From positions 124,001 to 188,000 of the forward strand of contig DAISVY010000001.1 of the NCBI GenBank assembly GCA_036826635.1: 64,000 bases of DNA, written 5' to 3'. Positions 1-8,273 of the stretch are shown here, one piece after another; within the stretch, counting starts at the first letter, position 1; every line of letters starts with the position of its first letter. This stretch comes from DAISVY01 sp036826635. GTDB taxonomy: Bacteria > Zixibacteria > MSB-5A5 > GN15 > FEB-12. Both the position numbers and the translations under genes were made by a program. Below the pieces are notes generated by a model. It was not told the origin of the DNA. It did not search any database and worked only from the letters and a program-made list of their open reading frames with translations.

Positions 1-1381
1 CCGAGTTATGGTCGTACAATCGCCAGTCGATTCCACCGGTTACGGCCGGGTGGCGTTCGTCCTGACTGGCCAGGGTCAGCATGCCGCCCAGGCTGGAATT
101 GTTCAGCACGTCCTGTTTGACCCGCACTACCGAGTAACCGGCTTGGGTTTCCATGATGCCCTCTCGCAACTCACCGGACGTAGTGATATATTTGCCTTTT
201 TCTTCGTCGGTGACGGCGGTTAAAATCGCCAGGTTGGTGCCGGTGGCGAGTTTGCCGGTCAGTTTGGCGGCTCCCAGAATAGTCGTTTCGCTGGGACGGT
301 CACTATCGGCGTAGTATTCGGGGTCGTCGGGGTACCCCGTGGGCCTTCGCCCGATCCTTCGCGAGTAGAAAAGATCGTAACGAGTTTCGAAAAGGTTGGC
401 CCCTTCTATGAAGAACGGTCGTCGCTCACTGTATTGAGTTTCGAAAGTCGAAAGATTGAGCACCGGCTCGTCGGCTTCCACCTGACCGAAATCCGGGTTG
501 ACCGTAGCGTCCAGAGTCAGGTCAGAGGAAATTCCGTATTTGACATCCACGCCCATATCGCCGAACCCGCTCCGACCGTCGGGGTCACTCATTGTGCCCG
601 GTTGCGACCGGTAATCGGCAACCATGTATGGCTGTATGGCCAGATGATGGGCGGGCTGAATGTCGACCAAACCGGTCAGGTGGCCGAAATTGGAGGCGAA
701 CCCACCCTTGGCCAGAGGAGTAAACGCCCAGCGAGCGCTTTCATTATGACGCTCGATCCAGCGGACAAAATCGATTCCCCAGACGTGTTCGGTCTTCTCG
801 TTAAAGCGCAGACAATAGTAGGGAATACGTACCTCGGCGCTCCATCCCCACGGCTGCATTTGGACGGCACTCTCCCAGACACCGTCCCAGTTCGAGTCCA
901 GGCAATCCTCGTCGTAAATGCGGTAGTCCTGCTGCACGTTGGCGGCGCTGATATCGAACTCGTAGCCGCTCTGGTGATCATGATAGGGATCGAGGCGGAT
1001 AATTACCCTGTCGGCGATTGAACTGCGGTCTCGCCTGACCAGTTGCTTGCGGATTTTGGAAGGCTCCGAGTCGTAACACCAGAAGGCGAAGTACAGAGCA
1101 CTTTCATCGTAGGCAACCGCAACCAGGGTCGATTCCGAGGCCGGCTCACCCTCGTCGGGACTCCGCTGGATAAACTTCCTTGCGTACTTGATATCTTCGC
1201 GCTGCCAGATCGTGTCGTCGAGCCGACCGTCGATTTCCGGCGGATGCGGATTTACCCGGAAAGCCCGGAGTTCCGGAATTACTCTTGCCGTAGATGCGGG
1301 TGGTTGTGCCTGTATGCCCGGAATCCCCAGGATAATAAATTCAAAAACAAGGAGGCCAAAAACAGTGACCACGGTCTTCAT
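1..1381 (-). CDS. DUF5916-family outer-membrane protein, N-terminal part (cut by window edge)
   Basis: This minus-strand frame stays open for 460 codons and runs off the left edge, so only the N-terminal part is seen. Residues 1-26 form a signal peptide. Residues 40-210 look like the family-9 carbohydrate-binding-type fold that begins this family (IDGRLDD at 50-56). Residues 295-345 carry the family hallmark NPDFGQVEAD, then RRPFFIEG and LFYSRRIGR, which starts the predicted beta-barrel. The start is the ATG at 1381, preceded by AAGGAG nine bases upstream. DUF5916 proteins are common in Bacteroidetes and related FCB phyla and their substrate is unknown. It is divergent from the exonuclease gene. 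Identity is confident; function is not known. Confidence 0.85.
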   Translation of the reverse strand, partial: MKTVVTVFGLLVFEFIILGIPGIQAQPPASTARVIPELRAFRVNPHPPEIDGRLDDTIWQREDIKYARKFIQRSPDEGEPASESTLVAVAYDESALYFAFWCYDSEPSKIRKQLVRRDRSSIADRVIIRLDPYHDHQSGYEFDISAANVQQDYRIYDEDCLDSNWDGVWESAVQMQPWGWSAEVRIPYYCLRFNEKTEHVWGIDFVRWIERHNESARWAFTPLAKGGFASNFGHLTGLVDIQPAHHLAIQPYMVADYRSQPGTMSDPDGRSGFGDMGVDVKYGISSDLTLDATVNPDFGQVEADEPVLNLSTFETQYSERRPFFIEGANLFETRYDLFYSRRIGRRPTGYPDDPEYYADSDRPSETTILGAAKLTGKLATGTNLAILTAVTDEEKGKYITTSGELREGIMETQAGYSVVRVKQDVLNNSSLGGMLTLASQDERHPAVTGGIDWRLYDHNS

Positions 1382-1741
1382 GCCGGGGAATCTCCTTATG
1401 TCGGTTACCGGCGGATTCGGGCGAATCGGTTGGGGGGTGTCGAGTGCTCGACGAGTATTCCTCTGTGACCGCTTCGCTTTTATCTCTTCTGTTGTGGTGT
1501 CTCAACCTCCAGTATGATTTAAGACGTAGAAACAGGTGAGATGTTGCCTTGATTACTCAATTTATCCGATAGAAAAAATGACCGTGAACGCGCGCTCTTG
1601 ATTTCAAACGCCGGGCCGCGAAAGTGAACACTCCGAACTTTCGAAAGACCTGATCTCAGAGCTTGACTGTCAAACCGCCGATGGTGATTATTCTTTTTGA
1701 CTCGGTGATACATCCGGCTGTCGGAGGGCGGTGTTTTTGTT
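1382..1741. other. Intergenic region between divergent genes
   Basis: This 360-base stretch separates the divergent DUF5916 and exonuclease III genes and should hold both promoters. I see a short perfect inverted repeat at 1439-1452 (six-base arms, two-base loop) that could be an operator, but no convincing -35/-10 pair. Short frames here show no recognisable protein. Confidence 0.5.
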
Positions 1742-2509
1742 ATGCGTATTGCTACCTGGAACGTAAACTCGGTTCGCTCCCGTCTTGAGCGTCTGTTGGA
1801 CTGGCTTGGACGGCATGAACCCGATGTACTGTGTTTGCAGGAGTTGAAGACGGTGGAAGAGACGTTCCCGTTTGACGTCTTGCGGGAGATCGGTTATCAC
1901 GCCGTTGTGTGTGGGCAGAAGACTTACAACGGGGTTGCCATAATCAGTCGAAGCGAACCGACCGATATCAGACGCGGCTTTGCGGTTGACGACAACGATC
2001 CGCAGGCCCGGTTGATTTCGGCCGTGATCGACGGCGTGAGGATTTTCAGTGCCTACTTTCCTAACGGGGGAGAAGTAGGTTCGGACAAATTCACTTATAA
2101 GCTGCAATGGATGGACCGTTTGCGGACGATGTTCGAACGGAAGCACTCGTCCGATGAATCTCTGGTCCTCTGCGGTGATTTTAACGTCGCTATCGGCGAC
2201 TTGGATGTCGCCGTTCCCGAGCGCTGGGCCGATACCGTTCTTTGTGTGCCTGAGGTTCGCGCTGCTTTGCGGAAGATAAGCGATTGGGGCTGGACCGACG
2301 TTTTCCGCGTTTGTCATCCCGAAGAAAGCGCCTATTCATGGTGGGATTATCGTCGTCTCGCTTTCGTTCACAACGACGGTTTGCGTATCGATTACATCTT
2401 CGCCACTTCCCCCCTGGCCGCGAAGTGTACCGGTGTGGAAATAGATCGCGAAGAACGCAAAGGGCAGAAACCTTCCGATCACGCCCCCGTTATCGCTTCA
2501 TTCGAATGA
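1742..2509 (+). CDS. xth: Exodeoxyribonuclease III
   Basis: This 255-residue protein is a typical single-domain exonuclease III/AP endonuclease of the endonuclease-exonuclease-phosphatase fold, acting in base excision repair in the cytoplasm. Visible family motifs are MRIATWNVNSVRSR at the start, LQELKT with the metal-binding Glu, YNGVAI, CGDFNVA, and the C-terminal RIDYIFA and SDHAPV with the catalytic Asp-His. Length matches the family (about 250-270). The ATG at 1742 begins exactly at the conserved N-terminal motif. It is monocistronic, followed by a 480-base gap. Identification is firm. Confidence 0.95.
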   Translation: MRIATWNVNSVRSRLERLLDWLGRHEPDVLCLQELKTVEETFPFDVLREIGYHAVVCGQKTYNGVAIISRSEPTDIRRGFAVDDNDPQARLISAVIDGVRIFSAYFPNGGEVGSDKFTYKLQWMDRLRTMFERKHSSDESLVLCGDFNVAIGDLDVAVPERWADTVLCVPEVRAALRKISDWGWTDVFRVCHPEESAYSWWDYRRLAFVHNDGLRIDYIFATSPLAAKCTGVEIDREERKGQKPSDHAPVIASFE

Positions 2510-2987
2510 CTTGTTTTTAGAACTCCGTATTCGACCGGGCTCAGCCTATAAAAGCTTAGCCCCGCACCGGGGGGGAGGGGGAACGGCACGGGGCCAATTG
2601 GCGAATTGCTGCTATGCAGGTATGCAAAGCAACACCGCCAGTTCTATATACATTACAAATTAATAGCTTATTTGTTTCCTAAACCAAAAACTATTTCCAT
2701 ATACTTTATATTTTGCAGCTCGGTTGCTGCCCCCTATGGAGCCGGCCTTTTCCTGACTCCACCTAAACAAGACATAAATACTCTTATCTGTCCAGTAAAA
2801 AGTCCGAATATCCGGCAAAAGCAACAAAAAAACTTCACTTGTTAGTGAGCAATAACTCTTCGGAAAGCCTTTTGTAGCCCCGGTTTTTCGCTCGTTGAAA
2901 GCTTGACAGGGGGCTCAATTGATCTTAAATGGCTCTTGAAAAGCGGGTAGTAAATCGTAATTGCTTTTATGCCGATGTACAGGATGT
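2510..2987. other. AT-rich intergenic region with promoter
   Basis: This 478-base gap follows exonuclease III. Its first part has a G-run flanked by a short CCCCG/CGGGG inverted repeat without a T-tract, so I do not call a terminator. The middle is clearly more AT-rich than the flanking genes. A TTGACA promoter lies near the right end. One small plus-strand frame (2606-2845) has no RBS or recognisable product and is not called. Confidence 0.5.
2903..2930 (+). promoter_or_regulatory. Sigma-70-type promoter for the 2988 lipoprotein gene
   Basis: A perfect TTGACA (2903-2908) is followed after 16 bases by TTAAAT (2925-2930), a 4/6 match to the -10 box. The pair lies about 60 bases before the ATG at 2988. 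The -35 box is strong and the -10 box is weak. Confidence 0.45.
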
Positions 2988-3785
2988 ATGAAAGCTACGT
3001 CTAACTTTCGATATTTTATAGCCTTACTGTTCCTGCTCGGGTGCCTTGTCGGAATCGGGCCGGGTTGTAATGATGACATGATTAATTCGCGTTTTTGGGA
3101 GAACTACCGGTTTGAAGGTGTTCTTGTTCAGGACATGAATTCCGACTCGGTCATTATTGCCGCCGCGCTGCGACGGCAGGATACCACGGTGACTGACGCC
3201 GAAGTGCGTTTTGACGACGCCGAGTTGATTTTCAACGCCGCCGCTTTCGTGCTCGATTCCGTTTATTCGTATTGCGATGACAGCCTGACTGTCTTTGCCG
3301 CCGGAGAACATTGGGTGGCGATTACGAATGATCGGTCTTTCGGTGACAGTGTGCTCAACAGCGTGCCTGATACTTTTTCCATATCGAATGTCGTACCGAG
3401 TAACCACCAGTTGCAGGGGGCCGAGGTGGTGTCGCTGGAATGGGATATTTCGGCCAACGCCGAGCGGTATGTCGTTGCCGCGGTCAAAGCCGGTTCTGCA
3501 TACACCGGTCAGGGTTACAGCGCTCCGGTGGCGAGTCTCATAAATGCCGGGACTATAGAACAAGATGCTTTTATCTCTTCCCAGACGGGCGAACCGGATA
3601 CCGGTTTGTACAACGTGTACGTTTATGCTCTCAATGGTTCTCCCGACAGCGCTCTGGCTGACCAACTCCTGCCGGTGCCTCTTCCCAGTCAGTTGGACGA
3701 CAATATCGAACACCTGAGACTCTCGGGGGATTTCGGGAGTGTCTGTGTTACCCGCGCCGACACCGTGAGAGTAACTATCAGATAA
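2988..3785 (+). CDS. Predicted lipoprotein of unknown function
   Basis: This 265-residue protein is not recognised. The N-terminus has a basic start, a hydrophobic stretch and an LLGC lipobox-like sequence, so it is probably a lipoprotein; a second Cys follows in GIGPGC. The rest is acidic and beta-rich, with a segment (around residues 140-165, VVSLEWD) that resembles a fibronectin/Ig-type strand pattern. The ATG at 2988 is chosen over the upstream TTG at 2961 because AGGA lies directly before it and the signal sequence starts there. A rho-independent terminator follows 22 bases after the stop. It is single-gene and precedes murQ. Confidence 0.6.
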   Translation: MKATSNFRYFIALLFLLGCLVGIGPGCNDDMINSRFWENYRFEGVLVQDMNSDSVIIAAALRRQDTTVTDAEVRFDDAELIFNAAAFVLDSVYSYCDDSLTVFAAGEHWVAITNDRSFGDSVLNSVPDTFSISNVVPSNHQLQGAEVVSLEWDISANAERYVVAAVKAGSAYTGQGYSAPVASLINAGTIEQDAFISSQTGEPDTGLYNVYVYALNGSPDSALADQLLPVPLPSQLDDNIEHLRLSGDFGSVCVTRADTVRVTIR

Positions 3786-3807
3786 CCGCGTGAAATCGAC
3801 GATTTAC

Positions 3808-3833
3808 AAGGCCGGCAGTCCGGCCTTTTTTAT
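3808..3833 (+). terminator. Rho-independent terminator
   Basis: A GC-rich stem (AAGGCCGG/CCGGCCTT, four-base loop) is followed by a T-run, directly after the lipoprotein gene. Confidence 0.8.
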
Positions 3834-3867
3834 TGCCCGTTTCGGACGGCGGTGATAGATTCTGGCC

Positions 3868-4779
3868 ATGCCGAACCTTGAACGACTCATCGGGGAGCTT
3901 GAGCGGCTGGAGACGGAGCAGATCAACCGCAATACTGTCGATATTGACCGCCTGTCGCCTCTGGAGATCGCCCGAAAAATCAACCGCGAAGATCATACCA
4001 TTGCTTCCGTAGTGGAAAAGGCCCTGGAACCGATTGCCCGGGCGGCCGAGATATATGCCGATACACTGCGCGGCGGCGGTCGGGTTTTCACCATCGGGGC
4101 GGGGACCTCGGGAAGGCTCGGGGTGCTGGACGCGGCCGAGTGTCCGCCCACTTTCGGAACCGACCCGGAGCAGATAGTGGGGGTTATTTCGGGCGGTTAC
4201 GATACCCTTGTGCTTTCGCGGGAAGGGGTTGAAGACAATCGTCAGGCCGCGGTGGAAGATTTGAAGAAGCGCCGTTTTGCAGCGGGGGATTTCCTGATTG
4301 GCCTTGCGGCTTCGGTGCGGACCCCTTACACTCTGTCGGGGCTTGAATACGCGCAGTCGACAGGTGCCCGGACCGCGTTTCTGGTGTGCAATCGAGTGGA
4401 AAATCTGGACGTAAAACCGGATGTACTCATAGAGCTGCCGGTTGGTCCGGAAGTAATCACCGGCTCCACCCGTATGAAATCGGGGACCGCTCAGAAAATG
4501 GCCCTTAATATGATCTCTACGACCGCTATGGTTTTGTTGGGGAAGACCTACGGTAACCTGATGATCGATTTGGAGTGTCGGTCGGAAAAACTGGCTGCTC
4601 GCTCCCGGAAGATGCTTATGGATCTGCTGAAGCTTGATTTCGAAGAAGCGGATCGGCTGTTGCAGAGCGCCGACGGTAAGGTCAAGCTGGCCATAGCTAT
4701 GCATCGCTGCCACTGTTCCAAGCAGGAGGCTCAGGAGCGTCTGGATAAGGTCGGCGGTTTTCTGTCTCGTCTGACGTGA
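3868..4779 (+). CDS. murQ: N-acetylmuramic acid 6-phosphate etherase
   Basis: MurQ cleaves the lactyl ether of N-acetylmuramic acid 6-phosphate to give GlcNAc-6-phosphate and lactate, recycling cell-wall sugar in the cytoplasm. The 303-residue length is typical. Diagnostic motifs are the SIS-domain phosphate loop GAGTSGRLG, the following AAECPPTFG with the catalytic-region Glu, and GSTRMKSGTAQKMALN near residue 200. No AnmK, MurP or NagZ gene is adjacent, so it is outside any recycling operon here. The upstream gene ends at its own terminator, so it has its own promoter. Identification is firm. Confidence 0.96.
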   Translation: MPNLERLIGELERLETEQINRNTVDIDRLSPLEIARKINREDHTIASVVEKALEPIARAAEIYADTLRGGGRVFTIGAGTSGRLGVLDAAECPPTFGTDPEQIVGVISGGYDTLVLSREGVEDNRQAAVEDLKKRRFAAGDFLIGLAASVRTPYTLSGLEYAQSTGARTAFLVCNRVENLDVKPDVLIELPVGPEVITGSTRMKSGTAQKMALNMISTTAMVLLGKTYGNLMIDLECRSEKLAARSRKMLMDLLKLDFEEADRLLQSADGKVKLAIAMHRCHCSKQEAQERLDKVGGFLSRLT

Positions 4780-4808
4780 AGCGGTGAACTGTCCCGTGCG
4801 GTTCATCG

Positions 4809-4925
4809 CACGGCGGCTGTACCCTCAGGTACGCTTTTCCCGTGTAGAATAAGCCCGGCGCCAAAGCGCAAGGTTATGTGTAATAAGTGGTTACCATGGC
4901 CGGATACGGACCGGCACGAACCTTG
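4809..4925 (+). ncRNA. Candidate structured 5' leader RNA (unassigned)
   Basis: The 200-base space before the 4981 lipoprotein gene folds on paper into two nested elements. The first is CACGG (4809-4813) pairing with CCGTG (4839-4843) around a hairpin GTACC-CTCA-GGTAC. The second is CAAGGTT (4869-4875) pairing perfectly with AACCTTG (4919-4925) around a GCCGG/CCGGC stem. No T-tract follows, so it is not a simple terminator. I compared it with the c-di-GMP-I (GEMM) core and could not match the conserved bases. It may be a cis-regulatory leader; this is inferred from base pairing alone. Confidence 0.3.
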
Positions 4926-4980
4926 ATTCTGCAAAGGGCAGAACGAAGTCCGAATGAATGCATACCGAGGAGAATGTGAG

Positions 4981-6126
4981 ATGCTAAAAAGGATGTTTCT
5001 GCCGTTTCTGGCTATGGCTCTGATGGTCTGGGCGGTGGGTTGCTCAAGTAACCCTTCCGAGCCGGACGCTGCCGATACTCCCAACTTCACCGATGAATTC
5101 GGGGGATACACCACCGCCGCAGAGGCTCCGGGGTTCGGTGACAGTGAGTTGATTGCTGCCGAGGCCGAGGAAGAAGAAATTGACGATCCGCTGGAGGCCA
5201 GTCCCGAAGTCAGCCAGTTGGCTGATGATTCCAAGGCGGCCGCGTTCCATTTCCGGGCGATCTGGGGACAGATTCCGTGCGATTCCACCGTGACTGAAGT
5301 AACCGACTGGTCCGGATCGCTGTCTGTATCGGACGGGGCTTTGCTCGTAAGGCGCCTGATCCGCTTTGAAGCCGGGGAAGATTCTTTGCTTCCGCGGACC
5401 GACCGGGCTTTGGTTGAATGGTCATCTTATACGACTATTCACAACGATGGCATAGCTTTCGATATCCTGGTCCCGGCTCGTCTGACGACTTACGACACGT
5501 CGTGGGTGCAAGATGGAGAGGACAGCGTCGTGGTGATTGATACCGTGGCGCCCGAGCCGTTCTCGCTGACATTTGAGACCGGTCCTTACACCCGTGTTTT
5601 CGATCTTGCGGATCTGGCCGCTCTTGATACGGTGGTGACGCTTGAAGATTCCAGCCGGGTGGCTTTCCAGGGGTTCCAGATGTTCCGCGACGGTTGCCCG
5701 CGCGGTGTCATGAACGGTCGCTGGGGGTTCGATGAAGACGGCAACGGTGAGTTCGTTGGTCTCTGGACCAACCGGTACGGTCGTCTGATCGGTTATCTTC
5801 GCGGTCACTTCGGTGAAAATGATGAAGGCGAGAGAGTGTTCTACGGCAAATGTATTGACCAGTTGGGGAATTTCGAGGGTCTTATCAAAGGTGATTGGGC
5901 CCCCAACCCGAACGAACATGCCAACGGGAATGCTTTCAAACACGGCGGTGGAAAATTCCGCGGCAAGATATACAACGCCCAGCGCACGGCTGTCGGTGTT
6001 GTGAAGGGGCATTATCAGGCGGCTCAGGAATTGCACCAGGGTTGGTTTGGAGGTCGCTGGAAGCTGTACTGTGCCGACGAACCGGCGACGAATAACGGTA
6101 TCGGAACGCTGGGGGACGGTTTCTAA
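4981..6126 (+). CDS. Predicted lipoprotein of unknown function
   Basis: This 381-residue protein has a clear lipoprotein signal (MLKRMF, then a hydrophobic core, then AVGC near residue 20). An acidic linker rich in Glu and Ala follows, then a beta-rich region with repeated Gly-aromatic turns such as GRWGFD, GLWTNRYGR and GHFGEN that look like a small beta-sheet repeat. I do not recognise the family. The ATG at 4981 has GAGGAG seven bases upstream; the in-frame ATG at 4954 lies before that RBS and is rejected. A candidate structured leader precedes the gene and a strong terminator follows it. Confidence 0.65.
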   Translation: MLKRMFLPFLAMALMVWAVGCSSNPSEPDAADTPNFTDEFGGYTTAAEAPGFGDSELIAAEAEEEEIDDPLEASPEVSQLADDSKAAAFHFRAIWGQIPCDSTVTEVTDWSGSLSVSDGALLVRRLIRFEAGEDSLLPRTDRALVEWSSYTTIHNDGIAFDILVPARLTTYDTSWVQDGEDSVVVIDTVAPEPFSLTFETGPYTRVFDLADLAALDTVVTLEDSSRVAFQGFQMFRDGCPRGVMNGRWGFDEDGNGEFVGLWTNRYGRLIGYLRGHFGENDEGERVFYGKCIDQLGNFEGLIKGDWAPNPNEHANGNAFKHGGGKFRGKIYNAQRTAVGVVKGHYQAAQELHQGWFGGRWKLYCADEPATNNGIGTLGDGF

Positions 6127-6177
6127 GCGGTTATTGGTTCGAACCCTGACGGCAGGGCTGGTATATCATATACCGGG

Positions 6178-6211
6178 GCCGACGGTCGATTGACTGTCGG
6201 CTCTTTTTTTT
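6178..6211 (+). terminator. Rho-independent terminator
   Basis: A ten-pair stem (GCCGACGGTC/GACTGTCGGC, one G-T pair, four-base loop) is followed by T8, just after the 4981-6126 gene. A separate perfect palindrome lies at 6160-6174. Confidence 0.88.
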
Positions 6212-6270
6212 ATGCGGATTTTTCGGCAGGTAAAATTCGCCCGTTGGGAAACAACCGGTCGTCTGATCTG

Positions 6271-6300
6271 TTATAAAAAAAGAGGAAGGTCGACCTCCCT
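6271..6300 (-). terminator. Rho-independent terminator for the TPR lipoprotein gene
   Basis: Read on the minus strand, a GGGAGGTC/GACCTTCC stem is followed by CTC and then T7. It lies about 65 bases downstream of the TPR gene stop. Confidence 0.5.
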
Positions 6301-6332
6301 CCTGTCTCTGTCCTTTATGGACGGTTGCCGGA

Positions 6333-6365
6333 CGGGCAGAACAAATTTATAGTTCTGCCCGTTTT
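6333..6365. terminator. Hairpin between convergent genes
   Basis: A perfect ten-pair stem, CGGGCAGAAC (6333-6342) with GTTCTGCCCG (6352-6361), is followed by T4 on the plus strand and abuts the stop codon of the minus-strand TPR gene. It probably blocks read-through from the left. Confidence 0.55.
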
Positions 6366-7210
6366 CATTTCAATTCCTGCTCAAGTTTCGTGATAAGTGA
6401 GTCCAGATGGTGACCGGGATCTATCTCCGATTGAATCTCCCGGTAAATTTTAAGAGCTTCCCGTTTTTTCGAGCGGCTCTTCTGGGAAGACAGGGTATGT
6501 GCCAGGTTCAGGCGATAGGCTGCATTCGCCGTGTCGCAGGTGGCAATAGGCCGGAGAAGTTTTTCGGCCTCTTCATAACGACCTTGATGAGAATAGTAAG
6601 TCGCTTTGTTGGCGATGAAACGGAAGTCCTCCCCAAACACGTGCAGGGCGCTGTCCATAATCGTTATGGCCAGGTCAAACGAGTCACATATGGCGGCAAA
6701 ATTGGCCGTCTGCAGATACCAGTTGGGGTTGTCGGGCTGCGAGTCCATGGCTTTGCGTATCCAATAGAGGGCGTTGAGAGACGATCCGGCCCGGTTCCAC
6801 ATCTCGGCGATTTGACTGAAATACTGCTCGTAACCGTCGCCCGTTTCAGCCAGCACGTATGTGGCGTGGATAGCATCTTTCCATTCGCCCAGAGTTAACG
6901 CTACTTCCCGAATGGTCTGATTCAATTCGCGGTCGTCCGGGTAAAGGAGATCGGCGCGCTTCAGATAAAACAAGGCCGAATCGTAGACGAAATCACGCTG
7001 GTAACACAGCGCGGTGAAGTATAACAGGTCCTTGTCCGACGGGGCGATGGTTATACCTTTGAGGAAAAGATTTCGCGCTTTGGAATAGTCCTGCTCAAGG
7101 AATGCTTTCTTGCCGGTTTTGCGCAGCTCCTCGACCGACTCCGATCCGCCACACCCGATCAGCAACGCCAGGAGCGCTGAGATGATAATTGCTTGTCCGA
7201 TTCTGATCAT
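6365..7210 (-). CDS. TPR-repeat lipoprotein
   Basis: This 281-residue protein has a lipoprotein signal ending LLIGC (about residues 15-20) followed by GGSES. From residue 28 to the end it is built of tetratricopeptide repeats; helical pairs with the W-L-G-Y-A-F-A-P-type spacing are seen at GKKAFLEQDYSKARNLF, ALCYQRDFVYDSALFYL and further on to YYSHQGRYEEAEKLL. TPR lipoproteins usually act as protein-protein scaffolds in the periplasm or outer membrane. GGAG lies seven bases before the ATG. It is single-gene, convergent with the preceding lipoprotein gene and divergent from the dprA operon. The partner is unknown. Confidence 0.82.
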   Translation of the reverse strand: MIRIGQAIIISALLALLIGCGGSESVEELRKTGKKAFLEQDYSKARNLFLKGITIAPSDKDLLYFTALCYQRDFVYDSALFYLKRADLLYPDDRELNQTIREVALTLGEWKDAIHATYVLAETGDGYEQYFSQIAEMWNRAGSSLNALYWIRKAMDSQPDNPNWYLQTANFAAICDSFDLAITIMDSALHVFGEDFRFIANKATYYSHQGRYEEAEKLLRPIATCDTANAAYRLNLAHTLSSQKSRSKKREALKIYREIQSEIDPGHHLDSLITKLEQELK

Positions 7211-7360
7211 GTATTCTCCATATGTCAGGGCAGAGTATAGCCAATTGTGACGGCTATTTCAAGTCTGTCGAGCTTTGGCCATACTACGATTATACGCTGT
7301 CCGGACGTTGCGGAACAACGATTGGAACAGGAAAATTCGGCATGGCCGCCGGAGAAAACA

Positions 7361-8266
7361 ATGAGTGATACCGATTCATATTCCCCGACCGCCCTGGTGG
7401 TGGCCCTGTGCCGCTTCAGTGGTGTAACCCCCCGGTTGTTCGAAGCCCTGTTGCGGCATTTTGATGCTCCCGACAGCATTCTGAAAGCCGGCCTTAAGCA
7501 GTTGATGGCTATCGAGGGTATTACGGCGGCGGTGGCCGAAGAAGTTGCCTCGGCGTCCGATCATCTGGCCCGGGCGGAGGAGTATGTCGGGGCACTGAAA
7601 CAGCGGGACATCCATTTGCTTACCCGCCTTGACGAAGAATATCCCCGACTGCTCTTTGAATTAAACGACCCGCCGCCTTTGCTCTATGTTCGCGGCCGGC
7701 TGCCTGATCTGAGCAAAAAAACGGTGGCGCTGGTCGGAACTCACCGGGCCGGGGCGGCCGGGATACAGATGGCTTCCACTCTGGCCAAAGAGTTTGCCCG
7801 GGCCGGGGTACAGGTTGTCTCGACCATGGTCGGGGGAATCGACGTGGCTGCGCATCTGGCCTGCAGGGCCGCCGGGGGAGAATCGTTTGCGGTGCTCGAT
7901 TGTGGTTTCGACCGAATTGCTCTGGCCGAGGGTATGCCGGTCGCTATCGATATCGTCGGGGAGGGCGGAGTTATAAGCGAATACCCGCCGGATATGGAAG
8001 CCAGTGATCAGACCTTGCCTCAGGTCAATCGGCTTGTCGTCGGTCTTTCACAGGCCGTGGTGGTCACGGAGGTTTACGGCAATTCCGTGCGTACGCTTGA
8101 TTTGCTCAAAAGTTGTCAGGAGGTAGGCAAACTCGTCTTTTTCGTAATCGATCCCGAACACGGGGCGCATGCGGACGAAACGAGCCTTGCCATGGCTCTC
8201 CAGTACGGGGCGATTCCCATTCAGGGATGTGACAAGGTCGAAGACATTATCAGGTCGCTGGTGTAA
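7361..8266 (+). CDS. dprA: DprA/Smf-family protein, diverged
   Basis: DprA loads RecA on incoming single-stranded DNA during transformation. This 301-residue copy has the order HhH region (1-65), YPRLL at 94-98, and a Rossmann-like domain at 120-265 with GGIDVAAH and ISEYPPD. Several normally fixed positions differ: the family's RNR-I-I segment is VNRLV at 222-226, the usual SGSL-T-A helix start is YGNSVRTLDLL, and the Pro-Gly after the next strand is Ile-Asp (263-264). It may therefore be a paralogue with altered DNA binding. The ATG at 7361 has GGAG upstream; longer starts lack an RBS. It opens a five-gene operon. Confidence 0.85.
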   Translation: MSDTDSYSPTALVVALCRFSGVTPRLFEALLRHFDAPDSILKAGLKQLMAIEGITAAVAEEVASASDHLARAEEYVGALKQRDIHLLTRLDEEYPRLLFELNDPPPLLYVRGRLPDLSKKTVALVGTHRAGAAGIQMASTLAKEFARAGVQVVSTMVGGIDVAAHLACRAAGGESFAVLDCGFDRIALAEGMPVAIDIVGEGGVISEYPPDMEASDQTLPQVNRLVVGLSQAVVVTEVYGNSVRTLDLLKSCQEVGKLVFFVIDPEHGAHADETSLAMALQYGAIPIQGCDKVEDIIRSLV

Positions 8267-8273
8267 GCAACCG

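Noticed and set aside
2606..2845. 79-codon frame in the AT-rich gap
   Set aside because: No RBS, atypical composition and no family resemblance.
4809..4925. c-di-GMP-I (GEMM) riboswitch
   Set aside because: GGTTACC-like text suggested it, but the conserved core and tetraloop receptor could not be aligned.
6136..6160. GGTTCGAACC resembling a tRNA T-loop
   Set aside because: No acceptor, D or anticodon stem can be formed and the upstream sequence is the end of a protein gene.
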